A stretch of 64,000 bases of DNA from Cylindrotheca closterium. Taxonomy: Eukaryota; Bacillariophyta; Bacillariophyceae; Bacillariales; Bacillariaceae. Position 1 is the first letter of the stretch. Each line of letters opens with the position of its first letter. The DNA lies in the NCBI GenBank assembly GCA_933822405.4, contig CAKOGP040002313.1, positions 124,001 to 188,000 on the forward strand, read 5' to 3'. This document shows, piece after piece, positions 43,027 through 54,070 of this stretch. The notes beneath the pieces are model-generated. The model did not search any database and had not been told where the DNA came from. It saw only the letters and a program-made list of their open reading frames with translations. The translations under genes were made by a program, and so were the position numbers.

Positions 43027-43658
43027 ATGATCAGTGACAATGCCAAAATTGGAACAGGTCTATTAGCTCTTGTACGTTGAACATGCAGGAAACTTTTGGT
43101 TCTCATTATTATCTTTCCCCTATGTCCAACCAAAAAGTCTCGACTCACTCTTGCTCCTCTACCGTACTGCAGGGAATTGTCTTTCTCTTTCTGGGAGTCA
43201 TTTTCTTTTTCGATGCTGCCCTACTTGCCCTTGGAGATATTCTATTCCTGATTGGTTTGACATTGACCATTGGTAAGATTTCAAAGACAACATGTGTACT
43301 GTATACTTTTGTTTGGTTGGTTGGTCTGTCACAACGACGACGACAAGGATCTAACACCGCAACACTTTCATATTATTATTCAGGCCCATCCAGAACGCTT
43401 CGATTCTTTTCCAGAAAAGACAGAATCCGCGGAATTGTTTCCTTCTTTGGTGGCATTGTCTTGGTCATGGTGCGTTGGCCAATGTTGGGTATGATTTGTC
43501 AATTGTATGGTATGGTCTATTTGTTTGGACAGTTCTTCCCCATTGCGGCTCAAGCAATGCAGGATACCCCAGTAATTGGAGACATTTTGAGATATCCAGC
43601 GATAGAGAACTTTTTTGCCAGTTTTGGAGGCGGCAACAATCGACGTGCACCCGTTTAG
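43027..43658 (+). CDS. GOT1: Vesicle transport protein GOT1
   Basis: Three exons: 43027-43071, 43173-43272 and 43384-43658 (introns 101 and 111 bp, both GT-AG and in frame), 139 residues. It has the four-helix Got1/Sft2 layout: start [16 protein letters not shown], helix [20 protein letters not shown], then [12 protein letters not shown], the loop [20 protein letters not shown] with its basic residues, and the last pair [20 protein letters not shown] and [14 protein letters not shown]1 is a Golgi/ER membrane protein needed for ER-Golgi or endosome-Golgi traffic. Length is as expected. Confidence 0.9.
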
Positions 43659-44239
43659 GTTACACGATCATTGATGGCATTAGATGGATTGATGGATGAA
43701 TTCATTAATTCATTCACCAGAGGATCGGCTTTGCTCACTTTGAAAGTCAACGGGGGTGTGTTCTTGGATGTGAAATAGAATAAAGGAGTGGACAATTGAG
43801 ACCGAGAACTGTGCTATGAGAGGACACCACATGCGCTATGGTCTACAAAACCCGCTCTAAAGTTCGCTCTACTTAAAGTTTATTTTCCATTACCCAGCAC
43901 TTCTCTTGCAACTTATATTATGCAACATAGCATATCCATACTTGTATTGTTTGTCAGAAAGGATATTTTTGAATGTAAGATAGCGAAATGATCAACTTAT
44001 TGCTTGGATCCATGAGACTTGCTTTATCATCGATCGTCGGGGTTTCGAGTTTCGAGTAGGGAATTTGAAATTGGGGGAGATTCAAGATTCAACAGTTCTC
44101 ATCCGTAGTTTTCTACGTGGTTTTGTCGTGGCCTTGGCGCCACAAATCTTCGATCCGATTCCAAAACTCTCTAAAACACAACATCAGTCAAGTGTTGTGG
44201 GTATCAAAATCACTCCACAAAACGACAACATACTCAACC
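43659..44239. other. Intergenic region
   Basis: 581 bp between GOT1 and the HOP gene, both on the plus strand. Near 43680 short GATGGAT/ATTAATTCATT repeats follow the GOT1 stop. No gene supported. Confidence 0.5.
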
Positions 44240-46045
44240 ATGTCGACTGCCGAAGAAGTAAGTCATTGTACCCCCGTCTACAAGCCACGCTCAATAAGAA
44301 TCATAAAGTGGATCATCTGAAACTAACATTGTCGTCTCTTCGCTCCACCATCAAAATAGTTCAAAGCCGCTGGAAATGAAGCTCTGAAAAAGGGCGACAC
44401 CAACAAAGCCATTGAGAATTACACAAAGGCTATCAATGCTGACGGTTCCAACCATGTCTACTATTCCAATCGCTCTGCTGCCTACTTGAAGCAAGGAGAT
44501 GCTAATAACGCTTTGGAAGATGCCAATGCTTGCATTGGGTTGAATCCTGACTTTGCAAAGGGATATTCTCGAAAGGGTGCCGCATTGCATTCCTTGAAAC
44601 GCTACAATGATTCCATTGCCATTTACAATGAAGGTTTGGGCAAGTTCCCTGATGATGCTGGTTTGAAGAAGGGCCTTGCCGATGTCCAGCGTGAAAAGGA
44701 AAATCCCTATGGAAGTCCTGGTGGTGCAGGCGGTGGTGCCCCAGGAGGCTTGTTTGGCCCGCAAATGATGGCACAAATGGCCATGGACCCAAGACTGAGA
44801 AAATATTTGAATGATCCTGATGTCATGGGAAAGATCCAATTGGTTCAAAAGAATCCCAGCCTTATGCCAACGATTATGAACGATCCAAAGATGATGGAAA
44901 TGTTGAGCATGATGATGGGTGGAGAGCAACCAGAAGAAGGAGGATCCTCGTCGTCAGCCTCAGCACCGAAAAAGGCCGCGCCAAAGAAGGAAGAAAAACC
45001 TGTTGAAAAGGAGGAAGACTGGTCAAATTTGTCTCCTGAAGAAAGAAAGAAAAAGGAAACCGAACGTGACGCACGAGTAAAGAAGGAGGCTGGTAACGAA
45101 TTCTACAAGAAGAAGGAGTTTGAAAAGGCACTTGCTGCTTATGACGAAGCCATTGCTATCGATCCAACCAACATGACTTTCTTATCCAATAAGGCTGCCG
45201 TTTACTTCACCCAAAAGAAGTACGACGAGTGCATCCAGCTATGTATGGAAGCCGTCGAAGTCGGAAAGGCCAACATGGGACCCTTTGAAGATCGTGCCAA
45301 GGCACTCACAAGATGCGCAAAAGCATACCAAAAGAAAGGAGACCTTGCCAAGGCCATTGAAATGTGCAAGGATGCTCAGCTTGAAAATTATGACAAGGCA
45401 ACACAGCGGTTGCTCAAGACTATTGAATTGGAGAAAAAGAAAAAGGACGTTTCTGATTACCAAGATGACGCGAAAGCTGACGAAGCCAAGCAACGTGGTA
45501 ATGACTTTTTCCGAAGCAAGGAATGGCCCAAGGCTGTTGCCGAATACGAAGAGGCTGTCAAGCGTGCTCCAAAGAATGCTGCTATCCGCAATAACTTGAG
45601 TGCGGCACTTTGTAAGATCATGGACTTTAACGGGGCTAGAAGGGAAGCCGAAAAGGCACTTGAAATTGATCCAAAGTACGTTAAGGCGTGGGCTCGCAAG
45701 GGTGATATTGAAATGGTAATGAAGGAATTCCACAAGGCAATGGATTCCTACAAGGCTGGATTGGAGCTTGATCCATCGAATGCCGCTTGCAAACAAGGAT
45801 TGCAAAAGGTCACTGCCCAAATCAACTACGGACGAGCAAGTATGACAGATGAACAAAAGAAGGAGCAAGCAGCGCATGCCATGGCGGATCCTGAAATTCA
45901 ATCCATCCTCACCGACCCAGTCATTCAACAAGTCCTTCGAGACTTTGCCGAGAATCCAAATGCAGCACAAAAGGCCATGGCAGACGCATCCGTTGCAGCA
46001 AAGATTCAGAAACTAATTGCCTCTGGTGTTGTAGAAACTCGCTAA
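44240..46045 (+). CDS. STIP1: Hsp70-Hsp90 organising protein (HOP/STI1)
   Basis: Exon 1 44240-44257 (MSTAEE), intron 102 bp (44258-44359), exon 2 44360-46045; 567 residues. It carries the full STI1 layout: TPR1 (FKAAGNEALKKGDTNKAIEN), first DP/STI1 domain after a Gly-rich linker (LRKYLNDPDVMGKIQLVQKN), an acidic/basic linker, TPR2A (KKEAGNEFYKKKEFEKALAA), TPR2B (AKQRGNDFFRSKEWPKAVAE), and the C-terminal DP2 (DPEIQSILTDPVIQQVLRDF). Clamp-type Lys/Asn/Arg residues are visible in the TPRs. It is a cytosolic adaptor that binds the EEVD tails of Hsp70 and Hsp90 and passes clients between them. Confidence 0.95.
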
Positions 46046-46324
46046 TGAGAGGACGACAAGGCGGTCACAAGGAGTGTCATGTCAGTCACCAGGGATAGTC
46101 GTTGATTCCCCTTTGCGCATACCGGTAGAAGAAGGAATAGTTCAAGAGTCATCCAAATAGATACTTTTCATGAGCTTTGTATCTATTCATTACCCAAGTA
46201 CATATAGAAACGAACACTGTTTCGTTCCAGCTTCTCAATTTCACAGAATAAATCATGAAGAATCAGCATCCGACGTCACAGATGGAAGCTACAGTAGAGG
46301 AGGAAGAGATCGAAATAATCAAAT

Positions 46325-48747
46325 CTAAAAGATCCCCTTCTTCTTGACGGCTTCAAATTCCTTGGGGTAGGAATCGACGACTACGCGACGCTGAAGTTTA
46401 CTGGCAGCGGTCAAGCAGCCATTCTCTGAAGTCCACGGATCCGTTAGTATGGTGGCAGCCTTGAGCTTCTCGATATGACTCAAATCACTCTTCGCATGTT
46501 CTTCAATGAAAGACGCCATTATCGCATTGTACAAGTCCTTTGATTTCTTCACAGTTTCAAAATCGCCAGGAATGCCGATTTCTTTTGCCCACTTCATCGT
46601 AATAGGTTTCGAAAGTTGAAACAGGGCAACTGGACGGTCCATATCCCCATCAGCATAGCAACAAATACCTCCTGCAACTGCATCAACGAATGATGAGTTT
46701 CCGTATACCATTTCCATTTTTTCGAGAGCAACATATTCTCCAGATTTGAGCTTCACCAAGTTCTTCTTGCGATCAACAATTCGAATACTCCCGTCGCTAA
46801 GAAATTGTCCAATATCACCTGTTGCGAACCAGCCATCATCAGAGTAAACTTCTTTTGTCTTGTCTGGCATCATATAGTACCCAGATGTGACATTCGATCC
46901 CTTGACAAGAATCTCCCCGCGTCCCCAGACAGGGTTTCCCTCAACGTCCTTGCGATCAGTAGACATGTATGGTAGTCCACCCTTGTCACAGACGTCTGGA
47001 ATGGACTGAAGCTTGACTTCAACCGATGCAATGGGCACACCTGCAACTCCTGGTCGCCCGTCGCCTTCATCGGCAATGGCCAGTCCAGCACAGGTTTCCG
47101 TCAGACCCTGCGAAGTGGAGGTTAGTGAAATTCGAATTTATAGAAACGAGGAAATGACAAAACACACAATGAATATACGTACATATCCCTGGATCAACGG
47201 GACATCGAATGCAACGCGAATAAATTCTTGAACTTCTCCGCTGAGCGGACCTCCGCCAGAAAGTGCCATTTCGAGGTGTCCACCAACGGCCTTCTTGAAC
47301 TTCTTGAAAACAAGAGCATTGAACAGTGGTGTGTCTAGTCCCAGCTTGACGGCAAAAGTACGCCATTGGATAGCTGTATGGACCAACACTTGAGCTACAG
47401 GGCTGGTTTGTCCAACTTTGGCGAGAAGCCCCTTCTTGATGGTGTCCCAAACCTTAGGAACGGCAACCATATGTGTTGGGCTATATTGTTCAAGCGCTCC
47501 GATAGGATAAGCTCCAGTTTGGGTAAGACTCTTAGGGTCGGCATAGTTAATCGAAGTTCCATTTCCAAAGCATAGAAATTGCACCATGAGTTCCATTATA
47601 TGTGCTAGGGGAAGATACCCTAGGTAGCGATGAGAAGAAGTTGGACCAATCGCAACATCAAAGGCGGCAACGCCTCCAGTGGCGGTAGCATGAGTGATGA
47701 CGACGCCCTACCAGAAGCAAGATAGGATTAAAACAGAAACGTAAAAACAAAAAGAAATGTTAGAAACAAATAGTTTCGAGTACAATTGGTTGCAATGGAC
47801 TTGTCTTCACCTTTGGCTTTCCGGTGGATCCACTGGTGTACATTACGACGGCGGTCGTGTCCGTACTCGGAGGAGACACAGGGTACTGAACTACATCTCC
47901 GTTCTTCACAAAGTCATCAAAACTGAAGATCTTCAGCCCGCTTGGTGCCTCTGGAATATCCGTCTTGTCGTCCTTTGCGATCAAGTCGTTCGTGTATACG
48001 ATTGCCTTCAATGAGGGCATTCGACTGGCATTTTCGGCCAAAAACTTCACGTTTGTCTTGTTGCAGACTATGACAGGAACAAGGTTGTCAACCACGGCTT
48101 CGATGACACTATCAATGCCCAATGTAGCATACACAGTGACAACACCAATGCTCTGAGAAAACGCGCCGACGCAAGATACCATCCACTCGGGGCAAGTGTT
48201 TTCGAAAATAGCCATACGACAAGGTTTCTCGATCTTGTCAAGGTTCGTGCTTGGGTCAGATGGCACGCATCCGTTCGCTCTCAAAGCTGCTCCAAAGCTA
48301 TAAGCCTTCTTCTGAACATCTGCGAATGTCCATTCATGGACCTTGCTGGAGAATTCCTTGACTTTTGGACTTTTCCAACCGACGAATTCGCGCTGTCTCA
48401 TGCAGATTTTGTCAGAGTGTTTCACGAATCCATTGTTAGCAATTTCGTACATGGTGCGAGCTCCATTGGATGGAACAGAAACACGAGCTTCCTTAAAGTC
48501 TGCGTGCACGCGATGGGAAGGGTCGTCTTTCAAGGGGACAGATCGAACCGGATCGCTAGCAAGAAGCTTCTTTATCACTCCTACCCATTTGAAGGTTACA
48601 ATTGACAGCTTCACAAGCAGACATGGCAAACATTATATGAGTGACTAAACATTGCATTCCAAGTGAAGGCATGCATTCAACGACACATACCAAGATGTCT
48701 ATCGATACAAGGAGGATCTGTAAAGGGACAAAAACAGTTCCGCTCAT
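46325..48747 (-). CDS. Long-chain acyl-CoA synthetase, copy A
   Basis: Four exons: 48747-48691, 48608-47811, 47707-47183 and 47107-46325, introns 82, 103 and 75 bp; 720 residues, in frame throughout. The first exon supplies a hydrophobic N-terminal anchor (FVPLQILLVSIDIL). The enzyme activates fatty acids to acyl-CoA via acyl-AMP. Motifs: P-loop YTSGSTGKPKG at about 276-286, LGYLPLAHIMELM, ALSGGGPLSG, GYGLTETCAG, and DGWFATGDIGQF then DGSIRIVDRKKNLVKLKSGEY. The second intron falls inside the P-loop, between Lys and Gly, and is absent from copy B. Exon 2 is almost identical to copy B; the third exon is more diverged. Expected on ER, peroxisome or plastid envelope. Confidence 0.92.
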
Positions 48748-49191
48748 CTCTCAGAACTTGGTCCAAATATTGAATATAGGGTTCAATTGCGGTATCTTCA
48801 GTGGTAGTCCTTCAGTAGAGTGGCACAAGTCCGAACAAAAGATCGATTGTGAGAGATTGTTTCTTTCGGTCTTGGATATGAAAGTCTTTGAGCCAAAGTC
48901 TCTGGCGATCATTCGCTTTGACACTTTGTTTCTGACCATGGCAGTTGCCTTCGTACACCCGCTATGTTCCATTGAAGTCGTTTGCGCCATCACGATTGAG
49001 AATTTGAAATGATATCTGCTGACGATGAACGATTAGTTTGACTGGACTCATTGTGCTCATTGTGTGACGTCAGAAGTCGTCAGTCAGTTATCCGCGACCG
49101 CTCTGCAGTATTTTTAAAAATTCGTTCTTTCTTACCGGTACCTGGTACCCTTATTGCTCTATTCACAACGTCACAATGCAAACTTCACACG
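48748..49191. promoter_or_regulatory. Upstream region of acyl-CoA synthetase copy A
   Basis: Shares with copy B's upstream region a 53-bp identical block (48826-48878 = 52032-52084) and a second conserved block near 48919-49000 (= about 52105-52182). Also holds TGACGTCA at 49065-49072 and TACCGGTA at 49133-49140. Likely the shared promoter with the divergent DsbA-type copy. Confidence 0.6.
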
Positions 49192-49400
49192 ATGTTGGGA
49201 AAGGTCGCTGCCACTCTTGGCGGCCGCACTGTGCATGCCAGCCATTATTTTTCCACATTGGTGGTCCCAATCGACACTTTATGGCCCGGTGGTACCGGTA
49301 CGATTGTGCTTCGCTTTGGACTGCTACCGTACCTACTTACCGTACAGGATTCATCGGGGAAAAAACACTTATAATACCACGCAATTGATGAATTATTGAA
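49192..49400 (+). pseudogene. Truncated 5' copy of the DsbA-family gene
   Basis: Corresponds to exon 1, intron 1 and the start of exon 2 of the gene at 52541. It starts MLGKVAATLGGRTVHA, contains STLVVPIDTL followed by TGG-CCC (49282-49287), then the intron, and then the remains of the GKKHL segment ending at a stop. The rest of the gene is missing, so the copy was cut by the duplication end. At the position where the intact copy has TGA, this one has TGG. Confidence 0.8.
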
Positions 49401-49623
49401 CAAATAAAAACCAAATCTCATCCAGATAAAAATTTTCATGAGTTTTGTGGTATCTATGCAATATCGATGTAGTACCTATTCATGTATTCGTAGTGTCTAT
49501 AGTTATACCAGGTGCATACAGTGGGAGTGCACCATACACATCGCCAATAGATGGATACACTGTATGCTATTCAAAAAATGCAGCTTATGTAGAGGTATTT
49601 AGTTCAGGGCCGAATAATGAAAT

Positions 49624-51977
49624 CTAAAAGATACCCTTCTTCTTGACGGCTTCAAATTCCTTCGGGTAGGAATCGACGACTACGCGACGCTGAAGTTTAC
49701 TGGCAGCAGTCAAGCATCCATTCTCTGAAGTCCACGGATCCGTTAGTATGGTGGCAGCCTTGAGCTTCTCGATATGACTCAAATCACTCTTCGCATGTTC
49801 TTCAATGAAAGACGCCATTATCGCATTGTACAAGTCCTTTGATTTCTTCACAGTTTCAAAATCGCCAGTGATGCCATTTTCCTCTGCCCACTTCATAGTA
49901 GCTTGCTTCGAAAGTTGAAACAGAGCAACTGGACGGTCCATATCCCCATCAGCATAGCAACAAATACCTCCTGCAACTGCATCAACGAATGATGAGTTTC
50001 CGTATACCATTTCCATTTTTTCGAGAGCAGCATATTCTCCAGATTTGAGCTTCACCAAGTTTTTCTTGCGATCAACAATTCGAATACTCCCGTCGCTAAG
50101 AAATTGTCCAATATCACCTGTTGCGAACCAGCCATCATCAGAGTAAACTTCTTTTGTCTTGTCCGCCATCATATAGTAACCGGAAGTCAAATTCGATCCC
50201 TTGACAAGAATCTCCCCGCGTCCCCAGACAGGGTTTCCCTCCACATCCTTGCGATCAGTAGACATGTATGGTAGTCCACCCTTGTCGCAAACATCGGGGG
50301 TGGATTTAAGCTTGACTTCAACCGATGCGATGGGCACACCTGCAACTCCAGGGCGCCCATCGTCAGGATCAGCAACAGCCAGTCCACCGCAGGTTTCCGT
50401 CAAACCCTGCGAGGTGGATTTTTTGAGATACGAGAGGACATGACAATATATATTTTTTGAGATATGAATTCATAGAAAAGAGGAAATGACAAAAGAACAC
50501 AATGGATACACGTACATATCCCTGGATCAGTGGAACGTTGAACGCAACGCGAATAAATTCTTGAACTTCTCCATTAAGCGGACCTCCACCAGAAAGTGCC
50601 CATTCGAGGTGTCCACCAACGGCCTTCTTGAACTTCTTGAAAACAAGAGCATTGAACAATGGTGTGTCTAGTCCCAGCTTGACGGCAAAAGTACGCCATT
50701 GGATAGCTGTATGGACCAACACTTGAGCGACAGGACTGGATTGCCCAACTTTGGCGAGAAGTCCCTTCTTGATGGTTTCCCAGATTTTACTGACAGCAAC
50801 CATGTGTGTTGGCGCGTATTGTTCCAGCGCTCCGATAGGGTAAGCTCCAGTTTGGGTAAGACTCTTAGGATCAGCATAGTTAATCGAAGTTCCATTTCCA
50901 AAGCAAATGAATTCAACCATGAGTTCCATGATGTGTGCCAGAGGAAGGTATCCAAGGTAGCGATGTGAAGGAGTGAGACCAAGTGCAACTTCCGCAGCAG
51001 CAGCGGCTCCAGTGGCACTGGCATGAGTGATGACGACGCCCTTTGGTTTGCCGGTGCTACCACTTGTATACATAACAACAGCTGTAGTCTCAGGAGTAGG
51101 GGGATTCACAGGGTACTGAACTACATCTCCGGTCTTCACAAAGTCATCAAAACTGAAGATCTTCAGCCCGCTTGGTGCCTCTGGAATATCCGTCTTGTCG
51201 TCCTTTGCGATCAAGTCGTTTGTGTATACGATTGCCTTCAATGAGGGCATTCGACTGGCATTTTCGGCCAAAAACTTCACGTTTGTCTTGTTGCAGACTA
51301 TGACAGGAACAAGGTTGTCAACCACGGCTTCGATGACACTATCAATGCCCAATGTAGCATACACAGTGACAACACCAATGCTCTGAGAAAACGCGCCGAC
51401 GCAAGATACCATCCACTCGGGGCAAGTGTTTTCGAAAATAGCCATACGACAAGGTTTCTCGATCTTGTCAAGGTTCGTGCTTGGGTCAGATGGCACGCAT
51501 CCGTTCGCTCTCAAAGCTGCTCCAAAGCTATAAGCCTTCTTCTGAACATCTGCGAATGTCCATTCATGGACCTTGCTGGAGAATTCCTTGACTTTTGGAC
51601 TTTTCCAACCGACGAATTCGCGCTGTCTCATGCAGATTTTGTCAGAGTGTTTCACGAATCCATTGTTAGCAATTTCGTACATGGTGCGAGCTCCATTGGA
51701 TGGAACAGAAACACGAGCTTCCTTAAAGTCTGCGTGCACGCGATGGGAAGGGTCGTCTTTCAAGGGGACAGATCGAACCGGATCGCTAGCAAGAAGCTTC
51801 TTTATCACTCCTACCCATTTGAAGGTTACAATTGACAGCTTCACAAGCAGATATGGCAAACATTATATGAGTGACTAGACATTGCATTCCAAGTGAAGGC
51901 ATTCATTCAATGGCACGTACCAAGATGTCTATCGATACAAGGAGGATCTGTAAGGGGATAAAAACGAGTCTGCTCAT
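49624..51977 (-). CDS. Long-chain acyl-CoA synthetase, copy B
   Basis: Three exons: 51977-51921, 51838-50516 and 50406-49624, introns 82 and 109 bp; 720 residues, the same length as copy A. Motifs are as in copy A, but with the P-loop TSGSTGKPKG uninterrupted by an intron. Start MSRLVFIPLQILLVSIDIL differs slightly from copy A. Shared introns (after the anchor exon and after QGY) keep position and phase. The pair is a recent tandem duplication; differing residues cluster around the P-loop to ELM segment (for example SATGAAAAAEVALGLT) and near GLTETCGG. Confidence 0.92.
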
Positions 51978-52540
51978 ATTTTAAAGCTTTGTGCAATAAG
52001 TGTTGCGATGTCTTCTGTTGTACGTGCTTCGCAAGTCCGAACAAAAGATCGATTGTGAGAGATTGTTTCTTTCGGTCTTGGATAAGACGCGAACATTCTT
52101 GTTGACACTTTGTTTCTGACCATGGCAGCTGCATTCGTACACCCGCTATATTCGAATGAAGCGTTTGTGCCATCACGATTGACATGGATGGATGGAAGTT
52201 GTGATGACGATGAACGATCAGTTTGACTACAATCATCAGATTGGACTTTGAACTTACTTTTAACCGATCGGGGGTCAGATAGCCCCCTAGGGGGCTATCC
52301 CCCCCCCAAACTTCAACTTCAAGCAATGAGATGACTATGATAAAAGACGAATTTACCAATGCAGCTTTGAATATATATTCTCTTAGTTGTCTACTAGATT
52401 ATCCTTGAATATTGTTGGCAGTGATGATGACTGGCCGAAGTCAGTCGCCCGCGAGAAATTTCTCTGCACAATTCACGATAAACAATAATTAACCCAACAA
52501 CATCTATTTACCTATTGCAACCCGAAACAAATTGCAAACA
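51978..52540. promoter_or_regulatory. Divergent promoter region, copy B synthetase and DsbA gene
   Basis: 563 bp between two divergent starts. It holds the 53-bp block shared with copy A (52032-52084), a perfect 22-bp palindrome (52278-52299), and a run of nine C just after it. No gene. Confidence 0.55.
52278..52299. repeat. 22-bp perfect palindrome
   Basis: Half-site GATAGCCCCCT followed by its exact reverse complement, centred on CTAG, in the divergent promoter region. It could extrude as a GC-rich cruciform or be a dimer binding site. A poly-C run follows immediately. Confidence 0.85.
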
Positions 52541-53556
52541 ATGTTGGGAAAGGTCGCTTCCACTCTTGGTGTCCGCTCTATGCATGCTAGACGTTCTCTT
52601 TCCACGTTGGTAGTCCCAATCGAACTGGTTTCGGACACCTTATGACCCAACGGTACGATAAGACTGCATAGCTTCAGAGGACAACGGTACAATCCAATTT
52701 CTAACAACTCTTCGGACTGCTGTACCTACAGGATACATCGGAAAGAAGCACTTGAATCGCGCTATTGATGAAGTATTGGATAATCCACTACCCAATGCAC
52801 CGCGGCCACTTGCATTTTCCGTGATCAGAGTGCCCTTTTTCTTGGAACCGGGGTACGATGAAGACAAGCCGTTTGTCGAAAGCAATCGGGAACGTCTTGT
52901 CACAAAGTGGGGCGGAAAGCAAGGTTGGGAAGAGCAGAAAAGGCGTCACGATTTGAAGGGTAGAGGCTTGGAGGCTGGGATCGAGCATTTCAATCTTGAT
53001 AGACTTGCTGCAAACACAATGGCATCGCATCGTCTCATCCAGCACATTGGAAAGAAATATGGATTGGCTGTGAGTGAGGCTGTTTATGATCGTCTGAATG
53101 AGTAAGTAATATTTCGTATGTTCTATTGGCACCTTTCTAGATCTTTGACTTAAAAGTCGGCGCAGATACTACTTTGTAGAAGGTCATTCGTTGAATGATA
53201 AACCAAGGCTCGCACAAGTCGTCTCGACGACCATGTCTGGTTTGTTGAAAGAGGAACATCCTTCACCCGAGGAGTTGTTGGATTTTTTGAATGGTAATCA
53301 GGGTCGCAAGGAAATTATGGACGCGCTGGATGGTCTTAGGCAAATTGGAGTGCATGGAATCCCCAAGTTTATCATTGAAGGCTCCTATGTAGTGGATGGA
53401 GCCGCGAGATCTGATGTTTTTGTTGACATTTTCCGAGAGATTGAAGCCCGAGGCGAGATCAAGAGCGGACCAGTATTTGGAGAAATTTTGGGAGTCTCGG
53501 AAGATACTATTGCGAATGGCAGTCACTTGCCTCGCCACATTCCTGAATCCGCGTAG
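52541..53556 (+). CDS. DsbA-family (FrnE-like) oxidoreductase with in-frame TGA at the active site
   Basis: Exons 52541-52652, 52732-53101 and 53166-53556 (introns 79 and 64 bp); 290 codons after the start, counting one internal TGA (52643-52645, codon 35). The N terminus is Arg/Ser-rich and acid-free, mitochondrion-like. The thioredoxin-fold start VVPIELVSDTL is followed by TGA-Pro-Asn-Gly, then YIGKKHLNRAIDE. In FrnE relatives this is SDxxCPWCxxGK, so TGA sits exactly at the first catalytic Cys, and the second Cys is Gly. Downstream the fold is intact: ANTMASHRLIQHIGKKYG, YYFVEGHSLND, IGVHGIPKFIIEGSYVVDGA. Either selenocysteine insertion, a pseudogene, or an error; no selenocysteine element was proven. 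Confidence 0.7.
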
Positions 53557-54070
53557 GAATTGAATATCTGCACCTAACTTTTTGAGTACATTGCACTCTT
53601 CGGAGCGAAGAATGAAGGCATAATAAATACAGATATGCACACAGCGATGATGCGCCTGTGGATTTGCCTGATATTTTGTTCTTGAGAGTAAGTCTTCTCG
53701 AAGAATGGCCACAGTAATAAAATAAGGATTCATGTATTATATACAGAGATTGTAAGATTTGTGCATTTATAGTGTCTTTCCGTTTTTCATGAAGAGTTTG
53801 TTTTAAAATGCTATGTATGGGTAACCTTGTAATAATGTATGTTCGGTCCTGATTTCCTTGGGGGCTGCTTTTCGCAATGTGTAGTTCTTGTGCTCACGAG
53901 GAGGGGAGGGCAGTAAGTAAGTAAGTAAGTAAGGATACGCAGTACGTATGTAGTATGTTCAAAGATGTATATGCAGGCTGTCGTCAAGCCTTGCTCTGAA
54001 TCGACTCGGATTACTCTTTCATTCAATTTTCAAGCCATGCGCCATCGCTTTAAGTGTTTTGATAACATCT
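53557..54070. other. 3' region of the DsbA gene and convergent ankyrin gene
   Basis: 514 bp between convergent ends. Contains a GTAA microsatellite (53912-53933) and, around 53607-53650, an ATGA...AA...CGAT arrangement that superficially recalls a SECIS core but with only a short hairpin (GCATA/TATGC). No gene. Confidence 0.4.
53912..53933 (+). repeat. (GTAA)n microsatellite
   Basis: Five to six tandem AGTA/GTAA units in the convergent intergenic region. Confidence 0.9.
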
